From positions 2,852,001 through 2,916,000 of the forward strand of contig OY970283.1 of assembly GCA_963715995.1 (NCBI GenBank): a stretch of 64,000 nucleotides of DNA, given 5' to 3'. A program made the translations under genes and the position numbers. The DNA is from DATBDN01 sp963715995. Lineage in GTDB: Bacteria; Actinomycetota; Thermoleophilia; Solirubrobacterales; Thermoleophilaceae. The notes beneath the pieces were generated by a model that saw only the letters and a list, made by a program, of their open reading frames with translations, ran no database searches and had not been told where the DNA came from. Below, piece after piece: positions 17,672 through 25,732 of this stretch. Within the stretch, counting starts at the first letter, position 1, and every line of letters starts with the position of its first letter.

Positions 17672-18406
17672 CTACGGGCAGGCGAAACGCTGCGCGTTGT
17701 CGTTCTCGAACGACTCGCCGATCGAGTTGTCCGGGTCCGCGGTCACGCGTACGCCGTGGCTGCACGGGGGCCCGGTGAACGAGACGGAACGGGTCTCCCC
17801 CGCTGCGAGTTCGTTGAGCGTGACGGTGTCGAGCACCGCCTTGTCGACGGCCAGCTGGACGTCCACCTGATCAGCCGCCACCTTGCCCTGGTTCGAGACA
17901 TCCACGCGGTACGTGCGCGTGTCGGCGGTCGGGCCGGGCTTCTGGCTCAGGTCGCCGACCACGATGTTCGGAAGCGGCCCGTGGCAGGCCGAGCTGTCGC
18001 GCGTGTCGGTGTCGAGCACCGCCCCCGACGCCGAGAGCCAGCGATAGGTCACGTGCGCGCGATAGGCGCCGCCGACGTGCAGGCCGTCGACGGTCTGGCG
18101 CCATGCGTAGCGGTTGACTCCCGCCGCCGAGGTGTGCCACTGACGCAACGAAGGCAGGTCGAGCTTGGTCCACGACGAGGTGCGGCCGAGGCGCTCGAGC
18201 ACCTGGAAGCGGATCTGCATCTTCGATGCGCCGGCGATCGTGTCCATCCGCGCGAAGAAGGTCGCGGTACGGGCGCTGCCCGTGACGTCGCAGGCCACGA
18301 CCTTGGTCACAGGCCCAGGCGCCGCGGGCGCGTCGGCCCGGCGCGCGGCAAGGCCGGCGGCCGGGAAGGCGCCCAGGGCAGCGAGGATCAAGGCGATGCG
18401 CAGCAT
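17672..18406 (-). CDS. Secreted CARDB-domain protein
   Basis: A 244-residue protein with an N-terminal signal peptide (residues 1 to about 20, ending GLAARRA). The C-terminal 100 residues (YRVDVSNQGKVAADQVDVQLAVD...AAGETRSVSFTGP...DPDNSIGESFENDN) match the CARDB beta-sandwich pattern, which includes the ending on acidic/asparagine residues. Such domains mediate adhesion or matrix contacts outside the cell. Four Cys residues could form disulfides. No specific function can be assigned. It stands between rpmE and the DUF1385 gene. Confidence 0.7.
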   Translation of the reverse strand: MLRIALILAALGAFPAAGLAARRADAPAAPGPVTKVVACDVTGSARTATFFARMDTIAGASKMQIRFQVLERLGRTSSWTKLDLPSLRQWHTSAAGVNRYAWRQTVDGLHVGGAYRAHVTYRWLSASGAVLDTDTRDSSACHGPLPNIVVGDLSQKPGPTADTRTYRVDVSNQGKVAADQVDVQLAVDKAVLDTVTLNELAAGETRSVSFTGPPCSHGVRVTADPDNSIGESFENDNAQRFACP

Positions 18407-18453
18407 CAGTGCTCAAACAATCGGCACGAACGCGAGTTGCGTTGGAAAGCTGC

Positions 18454-18669
18454 TCAGCGCGCAGCGGCGCCGCGGCGCGCCTGGCGGCGGCGGAAACGCT
18501 CCACCCGGCCACCGGTGTCCACGAGCTTCTGCTTGCCCGTGTAGAACGGGTGGCAGTTCGAGCAGATCTCGACGTGGATCTCCGCCTGCGTGGAGCGAGT
18601 CGTGAACTCGTTCCCGCACGTGCAGCGCACGTGAGCCTCTACGTAATCGGGGTGAATCTCAGCCTTCAT
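18454..18669 (-). CDS. rpmE: 50S ribosomal protein L31, zinc-binding type
   Basis: A 71-residue protein starting MKAEIHPDYVEAHV, with the C+ form zinc ligands in the RCTCGNEF and CSNCHPFYTGKQ motifs and a basic C-terminus. L31 forms part of the inter-subunit bridge of the ribosome. Zinc-containing L31 is typically the zinc-replete form. It lies 8 bases downstream of gpsA on the same strand and precedes the CARDB, DUF1385 and prfA genes. Confidence 0.93.
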   Translation of the reverse strand: MKAEIHPDYVEAHVRCTCGNEFTTRSTQAEIHVEICSNCHPFYTGKQKLVDTGGRVERFRRRQARRGAAAR

Positions 18670-18677
18670 CGCACTAT

Positions 18678-19766
18678 TCAGGATAGCGAGGGGCGTCTCG
18701 TGCGCCTGCGCGCGCGCAGGCGTCTGAACCAGCCCGCCACGCGGCGCCAGAAGCCGCCGTTGAAGCGCGCGGGCTCGGGCTGCTTGGTGCGCACGAGCGC
18801 CACCCAGTCGTCCAGCGGGAGCGTGCCGTCGATCAGCTTCGCAAGCGCCGAGATGACGGGTGCGTCGACGTCTGCCGCCTCGCACGCGCGCGCCAGCAGC
18901 GACACGGTCTCGAGCGCCTCCGAGACCTGGCCCAGGCGCACCGGCACCTCGCTCGCAGGCACGCCCTGGGCCAGCAGCTCGCCGGCCGCCCGGTTGCGGC
19001 TGGACGGCGCAAGCGCGGTTGCCATCAGGTCGCCGATCCCGGCGCGGCCGACGAACGTCGCCGCGAGCGCGCCCTGCACCTCGGCCAGCGCGAGCACCTC
19101 GGCGAAGACGTCGCCCGCGGCCATGCCAGCCGCGTTGAAGCCCTGCTCGATCGTGGCGCCGGCCGCCAGCGCGGCGGCGTTCTTGGCCGCGCCGGCCAGC
19201 TCCACGCCAACGGGATCGTTCGACACCTCGCACACCGTCCCCGCCTGCTGGAAGGCGTCGGCGATCCGGTGCGCGAGCCCCTCGGAGTGCGATGCGGCGA
19301 CCAGGCCGGCGCCGGACTCGACCATCTCGCGCGCGTGCGCGGGGCCTCCCAGACACGCGACGCGCCCGGGCGAGAAGAGGCGCTCGAGATAGATGGTCGG
19401 CGGCAGGCCGTCGGGCGGCACGAGGCCCTTGGAGCACGACACGATCCCGGCGTGACCCGGCAGGTCCTGCGCCGCCAGCGCATCACCCGCCGAGCCGAGT
19501 GCGGCCGAGGGCACGGCCAGGAAGACGGCGTCGACGCGGCGAAACTGCCCTGCGTCCGGATCGAGCGCGCGCACGCGCAGGCCGCCGGGCAGCTCGACGC
19601 CCTCGAGGTAGTGGCTGTTGACCCGCTCCGACTCGAGCGTGGCCGCCTGCTCGCCGGTCCGCGTGTAGAGGGTCGTGCGCACGCCCGAGCGTTCGAGCAG
19701 CACCGCGATCGCCGTGCCGAAGGAGCCGGCGCCGATCACGGCCGCGCGTCGGATCGGGTGACGCAT
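18678..19766 (-). CDS. gpsA: NAD(P)H-dependent glycerol-3-phosphate dehydrogenase
   Basis: A 362-residue enzyme with the N-terminal Rossmann motif GAGSFGTA, the SCSKGL substrate segment, GGPAHARE and the catalytic-Lys region GAAKNAAALAAG. It reduces dihydroxyacetone phosphate to sn-glycerol 3-phosphate for phospholipid synthesis. The last 25 residues are Arg-rich and extend beyond the usual family end. It begins the gpsA-rpmE run. Confidence 0.93.
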   Translation of the reverse strand: MRHPIRRAAVIGAGSFGTAIAVLLERSGVRTTLYTRTGEQAATLESERVNSHYLEGVELPGGLRVRALDPDAGQFRRVDAVFLAVPSAALGSAGDALAAQDLPGHAGIVSCSKGLVPPDGLPPTIYLERLFSPGRVACLGGPAHAREMVESGAGLVAASHSEGLAHRIADAFQQAGTVCEVSNDPVGVELAGAAKNAAALAAGATIEQGFNAAGMAAGDVFAEVLALAEVQGALAATFVGRAGIGDLMATALAPSSRNRAAGELLAQGVPASEVPVRLGQVSEALETVSLLARACEAADVDAPVISALAKLIDGTLPLDDWVALVRTKQPEPARFNGGFWRRVAGWFRRLRARRRTRRPSLS

Positions 19767-19794
19767 CGGTGCTGTTTCTACACGCCCGCGGCAG

Positions 19795-20160
19795 CTATGA
19801 GCGCTTCATCAGGAACGTGCCCACGGCTGCGGCCAGGCTCGCTATCACCGACACGGCCCAGATCTCCATGAACACGTCGAGCACACGCGCCGGCGTGGAG
19901 ATCGGGTTGACGATCTGCGACGACACCGTCAGGAGCTGCGTGGTGGTCCAGAAGATCGCGGAGCCGAAGGTCTTGATCTGCGTGCCCTTCTGGTCGTGCT
20001 CGAACATCAGCGCGAGCGCCGCGCAGACCAGGTCGATGCCGACCGTGTAGAGGACGATCGCCACGACGTGATCGCGCAGGCGGCCGTGCGGGCGGGTCTC
20101 GGCGCTGGCGACCCGCCTGAGCTCAGCCCCGGTTTCGCGGAGCACGCGTGTGACGTACAT
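19795..20160 (-). CDS. Small two-helix membrane protein resembling a K+-channel pore
   Basis: A 121-residue protein with two hydrophobic helices (about residues 32-52 and 98-117). The FGSAIFWTTTQLLTVSSQ segment lies between them, where ion-channel pores (Ion_trans_2 fold) have FWTTTT.TTVGYGD. The selectivity filter TVGYG is replaced by TVSSQ, so a normal K+ channel is unlikely. It might be a degenerate pore, a different channel or a coincidental resemblance. It stands between gpsA and the beta-propeller gene. Confidence 0.5.
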   Translation of the reverse strand: MYVTRVLRETGAELRRVASAETRPHGRLRDHVVAIVLYTVGIDLVCAALALMFEHDQKGTQIKTFGSAIFWTTTQLLTVSSQIVNPISTPARVLDVFMEIWAVSVIASLAAAVGTFLMKRS

Positions 20161-20198
20161 CGACCGGATTTGACCGGGCGCGCCCGACGGAACAGTGG

Positions 20199-21725
20199 TC
20201 AGCCGGCCTTGGCCAGGTACTGATGGCCGGCCTTCACCACGACGTTGCGCTTCTTGACCAGGTCGCGCACCGTCACCGCGCCCTTCGTCACGCGCACGAG
20301 CGTGCCGTCGCAGCGGTCGTCTGTCAGCCAGGTGGTGCCTCTGATGGTCGCGCTTGCGAAGCGGCCCTTCGTGCGGAACGGGCCGCTACCCGAGCCCCAC
20401 AGGTGGCGGATCGACTTCTTGCTGAGCTTCCTGCTCCTGGCAGCGGTCGCGACCGAGCCAGATGCGGCACAGCGCTTGAAGCTCCCACCGACCAGGGCGA
20501 GCTCAGCCACGCCGCCGCCGTTCGCCAGCTGCGTGATCTTGAAGACGCCTTCGTAGAAATCGGAGCTGAACACCTTGCCGGTCTGGTCGGCGATCGAGAT
20601 CCGCACACGCCCCGCGCGCGCATCCACCACCGCGCCCGGCTGGATCTGCGCCGGGCTCGTGAGCGGCGCCGATTTGCTCGACCCCGGTTGCTGCACGGTC
20701 ACCGACCCGCCGGTCGGGCGCATGTCGATCTGCTGCGCGAACACGGGCGCAGGTGGCGGCGGAGGCGCAAGCTCGACCCGGCCGACCTTGTTGCCCGCCG
20801 CTTCGGTGAACCAGATGTTCCCATCGGATCCGGCGCGGATTCCCTCGGGCCGGCTGGCGGCGGTCGGCACGTTGAACTCGCTGATCGCGCCACCGGGGCT
20901 GATGCGCCCGATGCGGTTGCCCTGGAACTCCGTGAACCAGATCGCGCCGTCGGGGCCCGTGACCAGCTCGTGCGGAACCGAGCCGGCATTCGGCAGGACG
21001 AACTCGGTGATCTGACCGGACGGCGTGATCCGCCCGACGCGGTTGCCGCTGTACTCGCTGAACCACACGTTCCCGTCTGGTCCCGGCGCGGTGATTCCCG
21101 GCTGGCTGGCGGCGGTCGGCACGGTGAACTGGGTGATCCGCCCGCTCGGCGTGACACGGCCGATGCGATTCGAGCCGGCCATTGCGACCCAGAGATTGCC
21201 GTCAGGACCCAGCGAGATCCCGTTCGGGACCGAATTCGCAGGCGACACAGGGAACTCCGTGATCCTCCCCGAGGTGGTGATCCGGCCGATCTTGTTGCCG
21301 CGGCTCTCGGTGAACCAGACGTTGCCATCAGGTCCCGCCGTGATGCCCTCCGGGCCGGCGCCGCCCGTGGGGATCGGGTACTCCGCAAGGAGCTTCCCGG
21401 CAGTGCTCATCTTGGCGATGCCGTTGGCGCTGAACTCGGTGAACCAGATGTTCCCGTCCGGGCCCGGCGCGATCTCGTCCGGGCCGCGCCCGGCGGCGAG
21501 CCGGAACTCGCGGATCGAACCCGCGGGCGTGACGCGCGCGATCTTGTGCGCGCTGAACTCCGTGAACCAGTAGTTGCCGTCTGGCCCGAGCGCCGAGCTG
21601 TTCAGGTTCGCGGCGGACGTCGGGACCCGGAACTCGGTGATGTCGCCCACCGCCGCGCGCGCTGCGAGCGGCCCCAGAACGAGCCCGCAGCACAGCACCA
21701 GGGCGACGGCGATTCGGGCGCGCAC
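20199..21725 (-). CDS. Secreted Vgb-like beta-propeller with C-terminal FecR-like domain
   Basis: A 508-residue protein with a signal peptide (residues 1-25). About seven repeats of roughly 42 residues follow, each built around GPDGN.WFTE..GN.IGRI and ITEF.VPT, as in virginiamycin B lyase (Vgb)-type propellers. After a Pro-rich linker (APPPPPAP) the last 180 residues resemble FecR: FRTKGRFASATIRGTTW followed by a GTLVRVTKGAVTV strand set. Known Vgb is an intracellular streptogramin lyase; a secreted fusion like this is more likely a surface binding or sensing protein. GTG start. Confidence 0.7.
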   Translation of the reverse strand: MRARIAVALVLCCGLVLGPLAARAAVGDITEFRVPTSAANLNSSALGPDGNYWFTEFSAHKIARVTPAGSIREFRLAAGRGPDEIAPGPDGNIWFTEFSANGIAKMSTAGKLLAEYPIPTGGAGPEGITAGPDGNVWFTESRGNKIGRITTSGRITEFPVSPANSVPNGISLGPDGNLWVAMAGSNRIGRVTPSGRITQFTVPTAASQPGITAPGPDGNVWFSEYSGNRVGRITPSGQITEFVLPNAGSVPHELVTGPDGAIWFTEFQGNRIGRISPGGAISEFNVPTAASRPEGIRAGSDGNIWFTEAAGNKVGRVELAPPPPPAPVFAQQIDMRPTGGSVTVQQPGSSKSAPLTSPAQIQPGAVVDARAGRVRISIADQTGKVFSSDFYEGVFKITQLANGGGVAELALVGGSFKRCAASGSVATAARSRKLSKKSIRHLWGSGSGPFRTKGRFASATIRGTTWLTDDRCDGTLVRVTKGAVTVRDLVKKRNVVVKAGHQYLAKAG

Positions 21726-21746
21726 CCCTCGAAGGTAACCCTCGCG

Positions 21747-23468
21747 CTAGGTGATTTGGTAATTCGGCCCTTCGCCGCCCTCGGGCGGTGTCAGCCTGCC
21801 GCCCTTGGCGGTGATCGCGCCGCACTGCACGCAGTTCGACGCGTTCACGTGCACCTCGACCGGCGTGTCGTCGGCCAGGCCGCCGTTCTCCATCTGCTCG
21901 CGCACATCGTCCGAGAGCTCGTAGACCTGGGCGGGGCACATGTTCTCCCACATGTACGCCACGGCCAGCGGCACGTTCTTCTGGACCCGGATGTGCGAGG
22001 GAGCGTCGTCGCGCGAGGCGTTGCCCGTGGCGAAGACCGACGAGAGCTTGTCGAAGTACATCTTCCCGTCCGGCTTCGGATAGCGCTTGTTGCGATTGCC
22101 GATGAAGACGTCGACCGACGCGTCGTCGTGCGTGTGGAGCTTGCCGGGCGGCAGCTTGCCGCCGGAGAGCTCGGCCGCGTTGGCCAGCGCCCCGCCCATG
22201 AAGAAGCCGCGGGCGAAGACCTGACGCATGTTGCGCGAGCGGTAGATGTCCGACTCGATCTCCGAGTCCGCCACCGCGCGGTCGTACGCCGACAGGTCGT
22301 CGGTCGAGCCTTCCTTCAGCGCCTTGACGATCGCCTCGGCGGCGTGCATCCCGGCATGCATCGCCAGGTGGACGCCCTTCAGCTTCGGCACGTTGACCAT
22401 GCCTGCGGAGTCGCCCGCCATGACCATGCCGGGCACCGACAGCGCCGTTGGCATCGCCCAGTAGCCGCCCGACGGCAGCGTCTTCGCGCCCCACGCGATC
22501 CGCTTCCCGCCCTCGAGGATGTCCTTGATCATCGGGTGGGTCTTGTACTCCTGGAGCACGTCGTGCACCGAGAAGGTCGCGTCGCGGTAGTCCAGGCCGG
22601 CCACGAACCCGATCAAGACCTTGTCCTCGCCCATCGGGTAGACGAACGAGCCGCCGAACTCGCGGTACTTCGCGCGCAGGCGCAGCGGCCAGCCCATCGA
22701 GTGGATCACGCGGTCGAGCGGCTTCTTGACCTCCCAGACCTCCTTGACCCCGAGCTCCCACTGCTGCGGCTCGCCCGAGCCGAGGTCGAAGTGCCGGATC
22801 GCGGCACCGGCCAGGTGCCCCTGAGTGCCCTCGGCCAGCACCGTCACGCGCGCCTGCACGTCGGAGCCCGGCTCGTAGTTGCCAAGCGGCTTGCCATCCG
22901 GGCCAAGGCCCTTGTCGCCGGTGCGCACGCCGCGCACGCGCCCGTCCTCGACCACCAGCTTGTAGGCCGCAGTCTCGGGGAGGATGTAGACGCCGGCGTC
23001 CTCGGCGTGCTGTGCGAGGAAGCGGCCCAGCTGGGCCACCGACGTGACGTGGTTGCCGTGGTTGCGGAACGGCGGCGGCGTCGGCACCAGGGGTATCGCC
23101 CGCTTCCGCGTCATGAAGTAGACGCGGTCCTTCGCCACCGGGCCGAACGTGGGCCAGTCCTTCTCGTCCATGTCCGGGAACAGCCGCTGCATCGCGGAGG
23201 GGTGCATCATCGCCCCGCTCATCAGATGCGAGCCGGGCGTGCGCCCCTTCTCGATCAGCGCCACCGGCACCTCGCCGAGCGACTCGAGCAGGTGCTCGTC
23301 CTCGGCCAGCAGCTGCATCAGCCGGTTCGCGCACGCAAGCCCGGCAGGGCCGCCACCGACGATGGCGACCCCGACCTCGATGCGCTCGTCCTCGGCGTCC
23401 TCGAAGCCGCCGATGAACTCCTTCTCGGACTGGACCGGCGGCGGGAACTCGATCGGAGCGATACCCAT
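21747..23468 (-). CDS. Electron transfer flavoprotein-quinone oxidoreductase
   Basis: A 573-residue flavoprotein. FAD binding is marked by VGGGPAGLACANRL and GDSAGMVN, and the quinone-binding region and C-terminal ferredoxin-like part (ENMCPAQVYEL...NCVQCGAITAKGG...PPEGGEGPNY) are recognisable. It passes electrons from reduced ETF to the membrane quinone pool. Canonical enzymes bind a 4Fe-4S cluster with one Cys in CPAxVYE and three in CxxCxxC; here the third of the latter is Ile. It follows etfA directly (TAGATG), so etfB-etfA-this gene form one operon. Confidence 0.88.
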   Translation of the reverse strand: MGIAPIEFPPPVQSEKEFIGGFEDAEDERIEVGVAIVGGGPAGLACANRLMQLLAEDEHLLESLGEVPVALIEKGRTPGSHLMSGAMMHPSAMQRLFPDMDEKDWPTFGPVAKDRVYFMTRKRAIPLVPTPPPFRNHGNHVTSVAQLGRFLAQHAEDAGVYILPETAAYKLVVEDGRVRGVRTGDKGLGPDGKPLGNYEPGSDVQARVTVLAEGTQGHLAGAAIRHFDLGSGEPQQWELGVKEVWEVKKPLDRVIHSMGWPLRLRAKYREFGGSFVYPMGEDKVLIGFVAGLDYRDATFSVHDVLQEYKTHPMIKDILEGGKRIAWGAKTLPSGGYWAMPTALSVPGMVMAGDSAGMVNVPKLKGVHLAMHAGMHAAEAIVKALKEGSTDDLSAYDRAVADSEIESDIYRSRNMRQVFARGFFMGGALANAAELSGGKLPPGKLHTHDDASVDVFIGNRNKRYPKPDGKMYFDKLSSVFATGNASRDDAPSHIRVQKNVPLAVAYMWENMCPAQVYELSDDVREQMENGGLADDTPVEVHVNASNCVQCGAITAKGGRLTPPEGGEGPNYQIT

Positions 23469-24449
23469 CTACGAGCCCTTCTTGTCCTTGATCGCGGCCG
23501 TGAGCTTGGGGACGATCTTGTGCAGGTCGCCCACCACGCCGAGGTCCGCGAACTCGAAGATCGGCGCGTTCTGATCCTTGTTGATCGCGACGATGTTCTC
23601 GGAGCCCTGCATGCCCACCTTGTGCTGGATCGCGCCCGAGATGCCCAGCGCGAGATAGAGCTTCGGCGCGACCGTCTTGCCGGTCTGGCCGATCTGCGCC
23701 GCGTACGGGTACCAGCCGGCGTCGACCACCGCGCGGGTGGCTGCCACCGCGCCGCCAAGCGCATCGGCGAGCGGCTCGGCCAGCTCCTGGAAGCCCTCGG
23801 CCTTGCCCAGGCCGCGGCCACCGCCCACCAGCAGGTCGGCGTCCTCGATGTTCACGTCGGCGCCGCGCTGCTCGCCGCGAGTGCGCATCTTGGCCTTGGT
23901 CGACCAGGGCGAGAGCTCCACGTCGACGTCGGCGACCTCTGCATCGCCGGAGCCCGATTCGGTGAGCTCGAACGCGTTCAGCCGGCCGATGATCACGGCG
24001 GGGCCGCCCTCGCGGTAGGCCACGTCGACGATCGCCGAGTCCTGAAGGATCGGGCGCTCGGCAACGAGCTTGCCGTCCTGGGCCTTGACGCTCGTGACCT
24101 CCATCGTCACGCCGCCGCCCAGCCGGGCGGCCAGGCCGGCACCGATCTCGAAGCCCAGCAGGCCGCCGCCGAACAGCGCGTAGTCGTAGCCGTTGTCCTC
24201 GACCAGCTTGGCCATGACGTCCACGACCGGAGCGCCGAGGCCTTCGGGCGCCTTCGCGCGCCAGACCTTCGTCGCCCCATACTTGCCGAGCGACTTCGCC
24301 AGGTCGTCGGAGACGTCCTCGCCGACGACGACGGCGTGTGCCTCCGCGCCGATCTCGCCCGCGAGCTTGGCCGCCTCGGAGACGGCGCCGAGCGAGTTCT
24401 TGTTGAACTCGCCCTCGTAGTGCAGTACGTACGTGAGGATCCCGCTCAT
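23469..24449 (-). CDS. etfA: Electron transfer flavoprotein subunit alpha
   Basis: A 326-residue subunit with the C-terminal FAD-binding domain: LVGGGRGLG, ATRAVVDAGW, IGQTGKTVAPKLYLALGISGAIQH and NKDQNAPIF. With EtfB it accepts electrons from acyl-CoA dehydrogenases and passes them to ETF-QO. The ATG overlaps the etfB stop (ATGA). Confidence 0.95.
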   Translation of the reverse strand: MSGILTYVLHYEGEFNKNSLGAVSEAAKLAGEIGAEAHAVVVGEDVSDDLAKSLGKYGATKVWRAKAPEGLGAPVVDVMAKLVEDNGYDYALFGGGLLGFEIGAGLAARLGGGVTMEVTSVKAQDGKLVAERPILQDSAIVDVAYREGGPAVIIGRLNAFELTESGSGDAEVADVDVELSPWSTKAKMRTRGEQRGADVNIEDADLLVGGGRGLGKAEGFQELAEPLADALGGAVAATRAVVDAGWYPYAAQIGQTGKTVAPKLYLALGISGAIQHKVGMQGSENIVAINKDQNAPIFEFADLGVVGDLHKIVPKLTAAIKDKKGS

Positions 24450-25240
24450 CCGAGAAGCTTCCTTTCTTCGAGCCAGGCCACGATCTGCTGGACCGTCTCG
24501 TCCGTGTCCTCGTCCTCGATGATCTTCCCGGCCGACTTCTCCGGCGGCGGGTTGATGCCGAGAACCTCAGTCTTCGAGCCGGACTCGCCGACCTTGTCGC
24601 CCTCGATGCCGACGTCCCCCGCCGACTTCGTGTCGAGCTGCTTCTTCTTCGCGCCCATGATCGCCTTGAGCGACGGGTAGCGCGGCTCGTTGATGGCGTC
24701 GCCGACCGAGATGACTGCCGGCAGCTCCACCTCGACGGTGTCGTAGCCGTACTCGGCCTGGCGCTCGCAAACGAGCGCGCCGCCCTCGACGTCGATCTTG
24801 ATGACCTGCGTGAGTGACGGCATCTTCAGGTGGTCGGCCACGATCGCGCCGATCGTGTAGCACTCGCCGTCATCCGACTGCTGGCCCAGCAGGACCAGGT
24901 CGGGCGCCTCAGACTCGAGCACCTTCGCGAGCGCGTAGCCGGTCGCGGCCACGTCCGATCCCGCCAGCGACTCGTCGGTCAGGTGCAGCGAGCGGTCGGC
25001 TCCGAGCGAGACGGCCTTGTGCAGCGCGCGGAACGCGCTCTCGGGCCCCATCGTCACGGCGATGATCTCCTCGACCTCGACCGAGCCGCCCTCCTTGATC
25101 TGCATCGCGGCCTCGATCGCGTGCGTGTCGAAGGGGTTCAGGTTCTTTTCCCCGCTGCGGTCGAGGCGCTTGGTCCCTGGGTCCATGCGCTTCTCCACCG
25201 CGGCGTCCGGCACCTCTTTCACCAGGACGCAAATCTTCAA
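24446..25240 (-). CDS. etfB: Electron transfer flavoprotein subunit beta
   Basis: A 264-residue subunit beginning KICVLVKEVPD with the AMP-binding LGQQSDDGE motif and the ALPAVISVGDAINEPRYPSLKAIMGAKKK signature region in shortened form (ELPAVISV...EPRYPSL). TTG start at 25240 with an AAGGAGA site 6 bases upstream. An 18-bp palindrome lies 43 bases upstream of the start and is the likely operator for the etfB-etfA-etfQO operon. Confidence 0.93.
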   Translation of the reverse strand: MKICVLVKEVPDAAVEKRMDPGTKRLDRSGEKNLNPFDTHAIEAAMQIKEGGSVEVEEIIAVTMGPESAFRALHKAVSLGADRSLHLTDESLAGSDVAATGYALAKVLESEAPDLVLLGQQSDDGECYTIGAIVADHLKMPSLTQVIKIDVEGGALVCERQAEYGYDTVEVELPAVISVGDAINEPRYPSLKAIMGAKKKQLDTKSAGDVGIEGDKVGESGSKTEVLGINPPPEKSAGKIIEDEDTDETVQQIVAWLEERKLLG

Positions 25241-25245
25241 AGTGG

Positions 25246-25252
25246 TCTCCTT
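25246..25252 (-). promoter_or_regulatory. Ribosome binding site of etfB
   Basis: AAGGAGA on the minus strand lies 6 bases from a TTG that begins KICVLVKEV. It supports use of TTG as the start. Confidence 0.7.
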
Positions 25253-25271
25253 TGTTGGTACGGCGAGCGGG

Positions 25272-25301
25272 ATGTTACCCCGCTGATTGACTCGTCAATC
25301 A
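25272..25301 (-). promoter_or_regulatory. Palindromic operator over the predicted etfB promoter
   Basis: TGATTGAC-TC-GTCAATCA (25284-25301) is a perfect inverted repeat with 8-base arms. On the minus strand it contains TTGACG as a possible -35 box, and TAACAT (25272-25277) follows at 15 bases as a possible -10 box; that spacing is short. Repressors of the TetR type that control acyl-CoA genes bind sites of this architecture. The regulator is not encoded nearby. The palindrome also covers the stop codon of the upstream B12-binding gene. Confidence 0.55.
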
Positions 25302-25709
25302 GTCCGTGTTGACGTTGGTCCGCAGGAAGTCCACGATCTCCTGCGTCGGCGAGCCCGGAGTGAACACCTCGGCTACACCGAGCTCCTTCAGCTGCGGGAT
25401 GTCGTCATGCGGGATCGTCCCGCCGACGACCAGCACAACCCCCTCCGCCCCCTGCTCCTTCAGGAGCGCGGCGACCTTGGGCACGAGCGTCATGTGCGCG
25501 CCCGAGAGGATCGACAGGCCGACTGCGTCGGCGTCTTCCTGGATCACCGTGGCGGCGATCTGCTCCGGCGTCTGGTGCAGCCCGGTGTAGATCACCTCCA
25601 TTCCGGCATCGCGCAGAGCGCGGGCGATGATCTTCGCCCCCCGGTCGTGCCCGTCCAAGCCCGGCTTCGCGACAACGACCCGGATCTTGCCTCTGGATGC
25701 GGCTTCCAC
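25299..25709 (-). CDS. Cobalamin-binding small subunit of an acyl-CoA mutase
   Basis: A protein of 136 residues consisting of the B12-binding Rossmann-like domain. The lower-ligand motif D-x-H-x-x-G lies in GLDGHDRGAK, followed by LSILSGAH and VVGGTIP. In split acyl-CoA mutases this subunit carries adenosylcobalamin and pairs with a large TIM-barrel subunit; a large subunit is encoded at 28001-29596. GTG at 25709 matches the usual length of the family; an in-frame TTG at 25748 would add 13 residues and overlap the divergent glycosyltransferase. Isobutyryl-CoA or methylmalonyl-CoA mutase roles are possible. Confidence 0.85.
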   Translation of the reverse strand: MEAASRGKIRVVVAKPGLDGHDRGAKIIARALRDAGMEVIYTGLHQTPEQIAATVIQEDADAVGLSILSGAHMTLVPKVAALLKEQGAEGVVLVVGGTIPHDDIPQLKELGVAEVFTPGSPTQEIVDFLRTNVNTD

Positions 25710-25732
25710 GGCGGGGCGGGATGCTACCCGGC

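Noticed and set aside
20223..24680. A 1485-codon open frame on the plus strand
   Set aside because: It runs antisense to the propeller, ETF-QO and etf genes, all of which have clear family motifs. Its composition (Arg, His, Ala and Val-rich) is that of a shadow frame in GC-rich DNA.
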